Origin: Sneathiella sp. HT1-7
GTDB lineage: Bacteria; Pseudomonadota; Alphaproteobacteria; Sneathiellales; Sneathiellaceae
Direction: 5' to 3'
Assembly: GCF_020731145.1 (NCBI RefSeq)
Contig: NZ_JAJFZN010000003.1
Coordinates: 496,001-560,000, forward strand
Length of the DNA stretch: 64,000 bases
The notes beneath the pieces are model-generated. The model worked only from the letters and a program-made list of their open reading frames with translations. It was not told where the DNA came from and did no database searches. Shown piece by piece: positions 1-7,859 of this stretch. The translations under genes and the position numbers were made by a program. The stretch's first letter is position 1; every line of letters starts with the position of its first letter.

Positions 1-1
1 C

Positions 2-1810
2 GAATGGCGGCGGCAGGCGCTCGCGCGCCTCTCAGTTCTATCGAATGTCCGGATGCTTTCCCGGACCACGGCTTTACAGAGAATAGGGGAAAGACGTCTT
101 CATGCGGAGGAACGTCCGCAACGGCATTTATCAACACGCAATCCGCATTTACCGGATCGCCGCTTCCGCCAAATTGAGGCGCGGGAAATGATCATCGAAA
201 CTGGATATGAAGATCAGATTTTTTCTTTTCAAAATAATTTATTGCAGGGAATTTTTAATCTAGAATATGCTCTTTCCCTGATCGGTCGCTATGCTGTTTT
301 ACCGGGGCATTGTATGGTGCTTTATGTCGGGCATACGGACGGGTATCGGCTCGCGGCGTCGCTGCTTGCGCGAGGGATAAAACCCACTGCGATTATTGAT
401 GCGCGCGAAAACGTCCCCTCCGTCTGCCATCATTTCGCGCGCCGTGCTGGCATCCCGCTCTATCCGCATCACCGGGTTGTTCGCGCCATCGGGTTCCGGC
501 ATATTCAGGGCATAGTGATCCAAAAGGCGGGATCCGATCCACTTAACCGCGATATCCATCTTGAGTGTGACAGCCTGATCCAGTCAGCAGGCGTTTTCCC
601 GCGCGTCATACCGGAAAACGCTGAAGGGGAGGATATGGTCAATCCAAGGCCGGAAACCCTCTCTCAAATTCGGCGCGGCCCGCTTTATGAGGCGCAGAAG
701 CGAGCGGGGGCTTTGCATCGTCCTTCGCAAGGCTGGCAACTCGCTGCTGCGTACCCTGCAAAAGATGAGACCTTGAAAGCGGCGCGCCATCGGGAGGCAC
801 GGGCCGCGTGGACGGATGTTGCCATGGCGGACCTTTCCCATCTTGGCAAGATCGATCTGCAGGGGCCTGATGCGGCTGGATTGCTCGCCCGCGCTTTCGG
901 GGAACGGGCGGAACTTGCGCCGGGGCGGATGCGTCCTGCTTTGCTGACGCAGGAAAACGGAATTGTGCTTGCTTCTGTTCTTGGTTGGTGCCTCGCGCCG
1001 CAGCACTTCATGCTTTCCACGACGGCGGGGTCATTGCTGACCGTGCGCAACCGGCTCGACACTTTGGTGGCCACTTCGGAAAGGCCACTGCGCTTGCAGA
1101 TGACGGACGTGACGGATGAATGGGGCGGTGTCGCCCTGATGGGGCCGAAGTCGGAAGCTTTGCTGGCCGATAGTCTGCCCATGTCGGTGATGGGGGAGGC
1201 GTTACCACGGATGGCGTTCCGCGATTTTACGCAGGATGAATTGCCGATCCGTCTTGCCCGGATCAATCTCGCCATCGGCTCAGGTTTCGAGATTTATACG
1301 CGTTCGGGCTATGCGGATATCCTCTGGAACCTGCTGCTGGAGAAAGGAAAAGCGCAGGGTTTAACCCTTGCCGGCACGGCAGCGCGGGAGACTTTGCGGA
1401 TTGAGGCGGGGCGCCCCGGCCCGCGTGAGATGAATGGCACAGCCACTGCGGCTGACCTCGGCCTTGCGCCACCGGAACGGCTGGAAGGGCGGCATCGCGC
1501 TCGGTGGCAGCTTGTCGGATTGAAATCTGTCTCCTATGAGGTGGAGGGGAAGGCGACTCCGCCACTCAGCGTCAGAATGAACCTCTATGAGGGTGACGGC
1601 ACGGAGGCAATGGGTCCGGGCATCGGGGAGATTACCTCTGCTTGCTACAGCCCCAGCCATGATCGGGAGATTGCGCTGGCGCTTTTGAGTGACGGTCGTG
1701 CGCGGGAGGGAACCCTGATCCGCGCCGCCACGGCAGACGGGCAAGCAGTGATCGACGTCAAGGTGCAGTCGCCGCGTGTCCTACCGCGACGGGAGATAGG
1801 CCATGGTTGA
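2..1810 (+). CDS. Sarcosine oxidase alpha subunit-like protein, 3' part (5' end outside window)
   Basis: The reading frame is open from base 2 to the stop, so the gene starts left of the window; 602 residues are visible. The first residues (NVRMLSRTTAL) resemble the end of the FAD/NAD-binding half of heterotetrameric sarcosine oxidase alpha (SoxA), followed by a pyridine-nucleotide-disulfide reductase-like segment. From about residue 275 the sequence becomes a folate-binding GCV_T/aminomethyltransferase-type domain (AWTDVAMADLSHLGKIDLQG). The enzyme family oxidatively demethylates sarcosine or related N-methyl amines in the cytoplasm and passes the methyl group to tetrahydrofolate. The next gene is a gamma subunit with an 8-base overlap, supporting a sox operon. 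Oddity: from memory of the family, the block between the reductase-like half and the folate domain is well over 100 residues shorter than in canonical SoxA. The substrate may therefore differ from sarcosine. Confidence 0.8.
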   Translation, partial: EWRRQALARLSVLSNVRMLSRTTALQRIGERRLHAEERPQRHLSTRNPHLPDRRFRQIEAREMIIETGYEDQIFSFQNNLLQGIFNLEYALSLIGRYAVLPGHCMVLYVGHTDGYRLAASLLARGIKPTAIIDARENVPSVCHHFARRAGIPLYPHHRVVRAIGFRHIQGIVIQKAGSDPLNRDIHLECDSLIQSAGVFPRVIPENAEGEDMVNPRPETLSQIRRGPLYEAQKRAGALHRPSQGWQLAAAYPAKDETLKAARHREARAAWTDVAMADLSHLGKIDLQGPDAAGLLARAFGERAELAPGRMRPALLTQENGIVLASVLGWCLAPQHFMLSTTAGSLLTVRNRLDTLVATSERPLRLQMTDVTDEWGGVALMGPKSEALLADSLPMSVMGEALPRMAFRDFTQDELPIRLARINLAIGSGFEIYTRSGYADILWNLLLEKGKAQGLTLAGTAARETLRIEAGRPGPREMNGTATAADLGLAPPERLEGRHRARWQLVGLKSVSYEVEGKATPPLSVRMNLYEGDGTEAMGPGIGEITSACYSPSHDREIALALLSDGRAREGTLIRAATADGQAVIDVKVQSPRVLPRREIGHG

Positions 1811-2387
1811 CCGTAATTCCACACTACGCGGGGAGCGTATTCATGGACGCTTTGGCAAGCTGGATAAGGTGCCGGGCGTCACTCTTTTAGAGATAAAGGA
1901 TTTCTCCTATCTGGAGGTTACCCTCTGGGATTGGAGGCAGGACAGCCTTCGCTCCAAACTCGCGGAACTGCTGAGCATTAGCGATTTACCAGAAGAAGGT
2001 GGGTCGCAACGGCTGAAAGAGGGGAGGCTACTGCATCTTAGCGAGGACCGGCTTGCCTATCTTGGGGAGGCGGCACCGGCGGATATACTGGAGGTTGCCA
2101 TCACACCGGAGGAGGGTTGTGTCGTCCCGCTCGGCCATAGTAAATGTTTGCTTCGTCTTGGTGGTCCGCAAGTCGCGGCACTTCTCCGGCGAGGCATCCG
2201 CGAAGACGTCCGAGAGAGCGCATTCGCCGTCGGGCAGGTGATGACAACTGATATCGGCGGGATTAATGTCCTGCTGCTGCGGCCGGACAAGGCACATTAT
2301 GATCTGCTCCTCCCGCGCTCCCACGCGGCGGAACTCTGGCGCTGGCTCACCCGGCGGGCGGCGCAGTTCGGCTATGAGGTATTATAG
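1803..2387 (+). CDS. soxG: Sarcosine oxidase gamma subunit-like protein
   Basis: This 194-residue protein resembles the gamma subunit (SoxG) of heterotetrameric sarcosine oxidase, a small subunit with a YgfZ/GCV_T-like fold that packs against the alpha subunit. Family-like stretches are a basic N-terminus, the LRLGGPQVAALLRRG segment in the middle and a C-terminal part with SHAAELWRWL. The ATG overlaps the stop of the alpha gene, so the two are probably translationally coupled and last in their operon. The 3' end overlaps by 6 bases the convergent HIT gene. Gamma subunits are poorly conserved, so the assignment rests on both position and sequence. Confidence 0.78.
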   Translation: MVDRNSTLRGERIHGRFGKLDKVPGVTLLEIKDFSYLEVTLWDWRQDSLRSKLAELLSISDLPEEGGSQRLKEGRLLHLSEDRLAYLGEAAPADILEVAITPEEGCVVPLGHSKCLLRLGGPQVAALLRRGIREDVRESAFAVGQVMTTDIGGINVLLLRPDKAHYDLLLPRSHAAELWRWLTRRAAQFGYEVL

Positions 2388-2795
2388 GCTTTCCAGCGCC
2401 TTACGAATGTCCTCTATTCGCGTCTCTGCTGCTTCTGCCTCATAAAGCTCGGCTGTGCCCTTGCCCCAGACCGGGGCGGGCCAGGCGGCATCACTGCGAT
2501 AGCGGACGATGATATGGACATGAAGCTGCGGTACCATATTGCCGAGCGTTGCAACATTCATCTTGTCCGCCTTGAAGAGCGCTGCCATTGCCTTGGATGC
2601 CCCGCGTATTTCCCGCGTTAGCGCGTTGTAGTCGTCATGGGTCAAATCATGGAGATCGACAAGGTCTGCTCGCTCCGGCACCAGGATGATCCAGGGAAAG
2701 CGCGCGTCATTCATCAGCAGGACCCGCGAGAGCGGTAAATTCATGATGAGAGAGGTATCTTTGGCAAGCTGGGAATGAAGCTGGAACATCGTCAT
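2382..2795 (-). CDS. HIT-family nucleotide-binding protein
   Basis: This 137-residue protein belongs to the histidine triad family, small cytoplasmic hydrolases or transferases acting on nucleoside phosphate conjugates. Residues about 25-100 form the HIT domain, with FPWIILVPER near 33-42 and the signature QLHVHIIVRY at 90-99. H92 and H94 are present, while the first position of the triad is a glutamine (Q90), as I recall in a subset of the family. The substrate cannot be predicted. The gene is monocistronic and convergent with the sox genes, sharing 6 bases at the 3' ends. On the other side it is divergent from the 5'-nucleotidase gene with only 53 bases between starts, so both promoters must lie close together or overlap. 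Confidence 0.85.
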   Translation of the reverse strand: MTMFQLHSQLAKDTSLIMNLPLSRVLLMNDARFPWIILVPERADLVDLHDLTHDDYNALTREIRGASKAMAALFKADKMNVATLGNMVPQLHVHIIVRYRSDAAWPAPVWGKGTAELYEAEAAETRIEDIRKALESL

Positions 2796-2848
2796 AATTC
2801 CTGCGATAATGGGAAATCCGAAAACTCGATCAGGGTAAGGGAAATCAC

Positions 2849-4366
2849 ATGAAACATAAATCGCTTTTTAGCCGCGTGCTCATTCTGTTGGCACCGGTGT
2901 TCCTGTTGCTCACCGTGTCTGTGTCGGCGGAACCGACAAAACTGACCTTCCTGCATTTCAATGACATCTATCAACTGTCCGGGGTCAAGGGAAATGGTGG
3001 CTTTGCCGAGCTGTCGACCCTGATCAAGGCGGAGAAGGAGCGTTCCCCTAATGCCATTGTTACCTTCGGCGGTGACTTGATCTCACCCTCCATCATGTCG
3101 GGCCTTAGCAAGGGAACCGAGATGATCGCGCTGATGAATGCGGTCGGAACTGATATTGCGGTACTCGGCAATCATGAATTTGACTTCGGGCCAGAGGTGA
3201 CAGCCAAACGGATTGCCGAATCGAACTTTCCTTGGCTCGCCACCAATGTCATCGATGCATCGGGCAAGGTAGCGCTGGGCGCGCAGTCGGCCATGATTAT
3301 AGAGATGGGCGGGTTCAAGGTCGGCTTCTTTGGTATCCTGACGCCGGAGACGGTTTATCTCTCCCAGCCGGGCAAGGGTATCGAGTTCGCTGATGTGATC
3401 GAAACATCGAAGGCGGCGGTTAAGTCGCTGCAGGAGCAGGGAGCGGAGATTATTGTCGCGCTCACACATCTTGATCTTTCAAAGGATGAGGACCTGACCG
3501 GACAGGTGGAGGGACTTCATGCGGTGTTGGCGGGCCATGACCATGTCGCGGCGACCTTCGTGAAAAACGGTGTATCTGTCATGCAGTCTGGCGCGGACGG
3601 GATTTATCTCGGCGTGCTTGACCTTGATGTCGAATGGATTGAAAGTCGCGGCAAGAAGCGCCTCTCGGTTCTGCCAAGCTGGAAAATGTTAGCGACGAAG
3701 GGTGTTACTCCGGACCTGGAAATCAAGGCAATCATCGATGATTATGAGGCCGCGCTAGACAAGGAACTTGGCGTTGCCATCGGCAAGACGGCAGTAATGC
3801 TGGATACGACGCGGGCCACTGTTCGCAGTACCGAGGCTGCGTTTGGTAGCTTGATCGCCGATGCCATGCGCGCGGAAGTGAAGGCGGATATCGGCTTTAC
3901 CAATGGCGGCGGTATTCGAGGTGACCGGCTCTATGATCCGGGCACCACATTAACGCGCAAGGATATCCTGACTGAGTTGCCCTTTGGCAATGTCACCGTC
4001 CTTGTGGAACTCAAGGGTGCGGATGTGAAGGAAATGCTGGAGACAGCCGTCTCCAAGGTCGAAGATGTGGCCGGGCGCTTTGGCCAAGTCTCGGGCGTTG
4101 CCTTCACCTATGACAAGACCCTGCCTTCAGGGTCCCGGGTGACCGAGGTTATGGTCGGCGGGGCGCCGCTGGATATGGAGAAAACCTATACCGTGGCGAC
4201 CAATGACTATATCGCCGATGGCGGCGACGGCTATGCGGTGTTGAAGGGCAAGAAACAGCTTATCAACGCCTCGGGCGGAACCCTGATGGCGACGACGGTG
4301 ATGAATTACATCCGGAGCATGGGGGGCGTCAATAAGGTCACCGGCGGACGTATCACGGCGAAATAG
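2849..4366 (+). CDS. Periplasmic bifunctional metallophosphatase/5'-nucleotidase
   Basis: This 505-residue UshA-type enzyme would release phosphate from extracellular nucleotides or nucleotide sugars in the periplasm. Residues 1-27 form a signal peptide (basic start, leucine-rich core, SVSAEP cleavage region). The metallophosphoesterase motifs follow in order: HFND (36-39), GGD (74-76), GNHEFDFG (107-114), TH (206-207) and GHDH (229-232), supplying a two-metal site. The C-terminal nucleotide-binding domain begins near residue 310 and shows NGGGIRGD and YIADGGDGY. The length is typical. The ATG at 2849 gives the signal peptide directly. The gene stands alone between the divergent HIT gene and a 125-base gap before the acyl-CoA ligase. 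Which nucleotide is preferred cannot be told. Confidence 0.9.
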   Translation: MKHKSLFSRVLILLAPVFLLLTVSVSAEPTKLTFLHFNDIYQLSGVKGNGGFAELSTLIKAEKERSPNAIVTFGGDLISPSIMSGLSKGTEMIALMNAVGTDIAVLGNHEFDFGPEVTAKRIAESNFPWLATNVIDASGKVALGAQSAMIIEMGGFKVGFFGILTPETVYLSQPGKGIEFADVIETSKAAVKSLQEQGAEIIVALTHLDLSKDEDLTGQVEGLHAVLAGHDHVAATFVKNGVSVMQSGADGIYLGVLDLDVEWIESRGKKRLSVLPSWKMLATKGVTPDLEIKAIIDDYEAALDKELGVAIGKTAVMLDTTRATVRSTEAAFGSLIADAMRAEVKADIGFTNGGGIRGDRLYDPGTTLTRKDILTELPFGNVTVLVELKGADVKEMLETAVSKVEDVAGRFGQVSGVAFTYDKTLPSGSRVTEVMVGGAPLDMEKTYTVATNDYIADGGDGYAVLKGKKQLINASGGTLMATTVMNYIRSMGGVNKVTGGRITAK

Positions 4367-4491
4367 CGCGGCTTAAACAGAAAACTGCAGGCTTCACGCC
4401 ATTCTTTGTTTTGCTTTGGCGTGAGGCAGGGGTTAATCTGCGATAAAAATATTGACACGGTCCGCTGTGACCGAATGAGAATGGAGAAAGA

Positions 4492-6072
4492 ATGAGCCAG
4501 ACCACCCCGCCGGATAGTGCCGAAGAGAGCTTTCCTTTTGTGCATTATGCAGAACGTATTCGCGCCGCCGCCGCGGCGAACCCGTCGCTTGACGTTATTA
4601 AATGTGAGGGCGAGACGCGGACCTGGGCGGAATTCCTGCCGCGCACCAATATGGTCGCCAATATGCTGGCAAGCCGTGGTCTTGGCCGGGGCGATATGGT
4701 GGCTGTCCTCGCGAAAAGCAGCATCGAGTATCTGGAGGTGTTTCTGGGAGCGCTACAGGCCGGGCTTTGCATTGTGCCGCTTTCGGGTATGGCATCCTCC
4801 GAGCAGTTGGAAGTGATGATCCGCGATAGCGGCTCGAAACTTGTTTTTGCCTCCAAATCCACCCGCGACTTGATCGAGCCTTTCCGGGGCAAGGTCGACA
4901 GTGTTCCGGCGGATGGATATGTCGCCTTCGATTTTGCGGGCGGCGGCTGGACGGCGTACGAAGATCTGATCAAGGGCGCTTCCACTGATCCTCTTTATGT
5001 GGATGTGCAGGAAACGGACCCGTTCAACCTGATCTATTCGTCGGGGACCACCGGCGTTCCCAAGGGGATCGAGCAGAGCCAGAAAATGCGCAGCCAGCAT
5101 ATCCTCCGTTTTGAGGCGCTCGGTATTCGCGAAGGGGCGGTGACACTTGTTTCCACGGCGATGTATTCAAACACGACGTTGGTCGCGCTGCTGCCGACTC
5201 TGGCGCTGGGCGGGCGGATCATTGTCATGCCCAAGTTCGACACCGAGAAGTTTCTGGAAATTGCGGCGGCCGAGAAAGTCACCCATGCCATGCTTGTGCC
5301 GGTTCAGTATCAGCGCATCCTCGCCCATCCGGATTTCGATAAATACGACCTCAGCAGCTTCGAGGTGAAACTCTCCACCAGCGCGCCGCTGCGGGAAGGG
5401 GTCAAGCGCGACATCATCACCCGCTGGCCCGGCAAGATGATTGAGATTTACGGGCTTACCGAAGGCGGTATCGGCACGGCGCTGTCCTGCACGGAATTTC
5501 CCGACAAGCTGGCCTCCGTCGGGATGGCGGGCGAGGGGACTGAACTCCGTATCATCAATGAGGCGGGCGACCAGCTTGCGCAAGGGGAGATCGGTGAGAT
5601 CGTCGGCCGGTCGGACGCCATGATGACCGGATATCACGGGCGAGAAGACCTGACCAATGACATGATCTGGCGTTCTCCCGATGGAAAGGTATTCTTCAAG
5701 AGCGGCGACATGGGCCGGTTTGACGAGGACGGCTTCCTCTTTTTGCTGGACCGCAAGAAGGACATGATTATCTCCGGTGGCTTCAATATCTACGCCGCCG
5801 ATATCGAGGTAGAACTCGCGCAGCATCCTGATGTGGCCGATGTCGCCGTGATCGGTATCCCGAGTGAAGAGTGGGGCGAAACCCCGCTCGCGCTTGTCGT
5901 GCCAAAGGCGGGATCAAGCCTGGCCGAGGATACGCTGAAAGACTGGGTGAACAACCGCCTTGGCAAGACCCAGCGGATCAGCGGGGTTGAGTTCCGTGAC
6001 AATCTCCCGCGGAGTACCATCGGCAAGGTCATGAAGCGGGAACTGCGCGTGCCCTATTGGGAAAATGCGTAA
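4492..6072 (+). CDS. AMP-dependent acyl-CoA synthetase/ligase
   Basis: This 526-residue member of the ANL superfamily activates a carboxylic acid with ATP to an acyl-adenylate and then transfers it to CoA. The phosphate-binding loop YSSGTTGVPKG is near residues 181-191, the EIYGLTEGG motif near 318, the hinge region GDMGRFDEDGFLFLLDRKKD from about 404, and the catalytic lysine within STIGKVMKREL near 508-518. All core motifs are intact, so the enzyme should be active. The acid substrate (medium/long-chain fatty acid or aromatic acid) cannot be read from the sequence. An AAGAATG start context follows a GGAGA ribosome-binding site. No operon partner is evident, and the 3' end faces a convergent small lipoprotein gene 15 bases away. 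Confidence 0.88.
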   Translation: MSQTTPPDSAEESFPFVHYAERIRAAAAANPSLDVIKCEGETRTWAEFLPRTNMVANMLASRGLGRGDMVAVLAKSSIEYLEVFLGALQAGLCIVPLSGMASSEQLEVMIRDSGSKLVFASKSTRDLIEPFRGKVDSVPADGYVAFDFAGGGWTAYEDLIKGASTDPLYVDVQETDPFNLIYSSGTTGVPKGIEQSQKMRSQHILRFEALGIREGAVTLVSTAMYSNTTLVALLPTLALGGRIIVMPKFDTEKFLEIAAAEKVTHAMLVPVQYQRILAHPDFDKYDLSSFEVKLSTSAPLREGVKRDIITRWPGKMIEIYGLTEGGIGTALSCTEFPDKLASVGMAGEGTELRIINEAGDQLAQGEIGEIVGRSDAMMTGYHGREDLTNDMIWRSPDGKVFFKSGDMGRFDEDGFLFLLDRKKDMIISGGFNIYAADIEVELAQHPDVADVAVIGIPSEEWGETPLALVVPKAGSSLAEDTLKDWVNNRLGKTQRISGVEFRDNLPRSTIGKVMKRELRVPYWENA

Positions 6073-6087
6073 GGCCGAGACCGACTG

Positions 6088-6297
6088 TTAAGGTCGGCTA
6101 TACCAGCCGTTGGCCGGATGCCACCATCCCCAGCCGCGGCCGTGACCATACACCCATTCATATCTGGGTCCGGGAGCCGCGCCAGGTCCGGGCGGAACAT
6201 AGCGAACAATTCCATTTGGTCCCGGGCCTGGCGGGGGCGGTGCGGCACAGGCAGATAGCGCCACCATGAGACTGGCTACCAGGGTAAATCTTTTCAT
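6088..6297 (-). CDS. Small proline/glycine-rich lipoprotein
   Basis: This 69-residue protein has a lipoprotein signal peptide, with basic start MKR, a hydrophobic core and lipobox LSAC at residues 14-17, so it should be lipidated at Cys17. The mature part is rich in proline, glycine, tyrosine and tryptophan (PPPGPGPNG, then YEWVYGHGRGWGWW) and ends at once. This resembles the WxPGHW-type repeats of small alphaproteobacterial envelope proteins. The function is unknown. A GGAG-like ribosome-binding site lies just upstream of the ATG. It is convergent with the acyl-CoA ligase gene. Confidence 0.7.
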   Translation of the reverse strand: MKRFTLVASLMVALSACAAPPPPGPGPNGIVRYVPPGPGAAPGPRYEWVYGHGRGWGWWHPANGWYSRP

Positions 6298-6532
6298 ACG
6301 TAGAACTCCTAATAGTTAATTTACTGTATTCCAAAATCAATCAAAATAGCGATTGCCACTATGGAATAAACCAAATGATAGGCTCTATCAACGATGAAAT
6401 TTCGGGGTATAAATCCGGTATCCTAGGCACCGCAAATCACCGTTTTACGAATGGTTAATTCTTTTCTGGGATATTCTAATATACGGTCAAATTTTTTGGT
6501 CCGGTAATGGAAGATATTCCAGGATTTTTTGA

Positions 6533-7474
6533 ATGAGCGCAGAATCGGATAGCCCGGAAACGGGCCTTAAGCCGTCGATCAAACACCGCCTGAAGGCCTG
6601 GTGGGACGGCTATGAGCTGGACGGCGGGAAACAATCCCAAAAATCCAGGGATGATAAGGCGCGTGAGGCAGTCATCGATGCCGGTCCGCCCACCGTCAAG
6701 GGGTGGAGCCTCGCCCGACAGCAATCCGTGGTCACCCTCTTCGGAGAGGGGATGACCCGTTGCGTTCCGGATGATGCAAAAACAAAGCTGACGCAACCAC
6801 TCGGTATCAATAAAGCGTTGAGCGTCGCCGAGCTAGGCAGCGGTCTCGGCGGCTTTTCCCGCTGGGTATCGGAAGAATATGACGCCTATGTCACTGGCTA
6901 CGACTCAGACCAGATTTTGCAGGATGCTGCCAATGAGATGACGACAATGGCGGGACTTGCACGGAAGGTGAACTTCTTCCATTGCGATTTTGAGAATTTC
7001 AACCCCAAACAGCGATCCGCCGATATTGTCTATGCGTCCGAGGCGCTGTTTCCCGTCGCGAACAAAGCGGGTTGTTTTGCGGCTGTATACAAGATGTTGA
7101 AGCCGTCAGGCCAGTTCATGATGTCCGACTATATGCTGGAAGGTACGAGTCCCGATGCGCCGGAATTGAAAGCATGGCGCGACGCAGAGCCGATTGGCGC
7201 GAACCCCATAGATGTCCAGGAAACGCGCAAGCTGCTGACCGCGGCCGGGTTTGAGGTTAGCATCGCCGAGAATATCACCGTCGAATACAAGGCAAACGTG
7301 CTACGTGCTTTTGCGGATTACGCCGCGCGGACGAGTAATGGCGAGAAAAGTGGCCATCTGCATGACTGGATTCTCAGTGAAGGTGAACTCTGGATGCGCC
7401 GGATCAAGGAAATAGAGGCCGGGCACCTCAAGGTTTTCCGTGTTTATGCCCGCAAACCCGTTGAAATCATCTGA
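6533..7474 (+). CDS. SAM-dependent class I methyltransferase
   Basis: This 313-residue protein contains a Rossmann-like methyltransferase core at about residues 95-230. Motif I is VAELGSGLGGFSRWV near 97-111, followed by an acidic residue in VTGYDSDQ, and a later YASEALFPV segment fills the motif IV position. The N-terminal 90 residues (a basic stretch with KHRLKAWWDGYELDGG) and the last 60 are of no recognised family. The substrate is unknown. The gene has a 235-base AT-rich leader with no recognised element. It is followed by rpmJ, which has its own promoter, so the two are probably independent. Confidence 0.72.
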   Translation: MSAESDSPETGLKPSIKHRLKAWWDGYELDGGKQSQKSRDDKAREAVIDAGPPTVKGWSLARQQSVVTLFGEGMTRCVPDDAKTKLTQPLGINKALSVAELGSGLGGFSRWVSEEYDAYVTGYDSDQILQDAANEMTTMAGLARKVNFFHCDFENFNPKQRSADIVYASEALFPVANKAGCFAAVYKMLKPSGQFMMSDYMLEGTSPDAPELKAWRDAEPIGANPIDVQETRKLLTAAGFEVSIAENITVEYKANVLRAFADYAARTSNGEKSGHLHDWILSEGELWMRRIKEIEAGHLKVFRVYARKPVEII

Positions 7475-7530
7475 TTGACGGCCAACACGGGCAACCGGCA
7501 ATTTCTTCGCTAAAACAGACCTTTTCCTCA

Positions 7531-7559
7531 TTGACAGGCCGCGCCGGGGTCAGTATGTT
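7531..7559 (+). promoter_or_regulatory. Sigma-70-type promoter of rpmJ
   Basis: TTGACA at 7531-7536 and TATGTT at 7554-7559 are separated by exactly 17 bases. The -10 box lies 38 bases before the rpmJ start codon, giving a leader of about 30 bases. This is the best consensus promoter I noticed in the window and fits a highly expressed ribosomal protein gene. Confidence 0.7.
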
Positions 7560-7597
7560 CCGGCCTTCAAATTTATTAAGTTGTTAGGATCTGGACA

Positions 7598-7723
7598 ATG
7601 AAAGTCTTGAACTCGCTCAAGTCCGCGAAAAAGCGTCATCGCGATTGTCGCGTGGTACGCCGCAAGGGACGCGTTTACGTTATCAACAAAACCAACCGCC
7701 GTTTCAAGGCGCGTCAGGGCTAA
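7598..7723 (+). CDS. rpmJ: 50S ribosomal protein L36 (bL36)
   Basis: This 41-residue basic protein begins [17 protein letters not shown] and contains [16 protein letters not shown]. It is the long-tailed bL36 form in which only one of the four zinc-binding cysteines remains (C17), as is usual in alphaproteobacteria. It binds 23S rRNA in the large ribosomal subunit. The gene is a single transcription unit, with a consensus promoter upstream and a strong intrinsic terminator 34 bases after the stop. Confidence 0.95.
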   Translation: MKVLNSLKSAKKRHRDCRVVRRKGRVYVINKTNRRFKARQG

Positions 7724-7756
7724 TCTGCCGTCGACGTTACTGGTTCTGTAATGTGG

Positions 7757-7792
7757 AAAAAACCGTAATGCTCCGGCATTGACGGTTTTTTT
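7757..7792 (+). terminator. Intrinsic terminator after rpmJ
   Basis: The arms AAAAAACCGT (7757-7766) and ACGGTTTTTT (7782-7791) are perfectly complementary. Inside the loop AATGC/GCATT pairs again, giving a long hairpin that ends in a run of T. Confidence 0.85.
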
Positions 7793-7859
7793 GTTTGCCA
7801 AGTGTCGGCTTTCCGCCCTATGTCAGGGGAACAGGAAAATCCTGAAGGGGGGAGCCGCC

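Noticed and set aside
4394-4424. Hairpin TCACGCC/GGCGTGA after the 5'-nucleotidase gene as a terminator
   Set aside because: The loop is 17 bases and no T run follows; it is not convincing.
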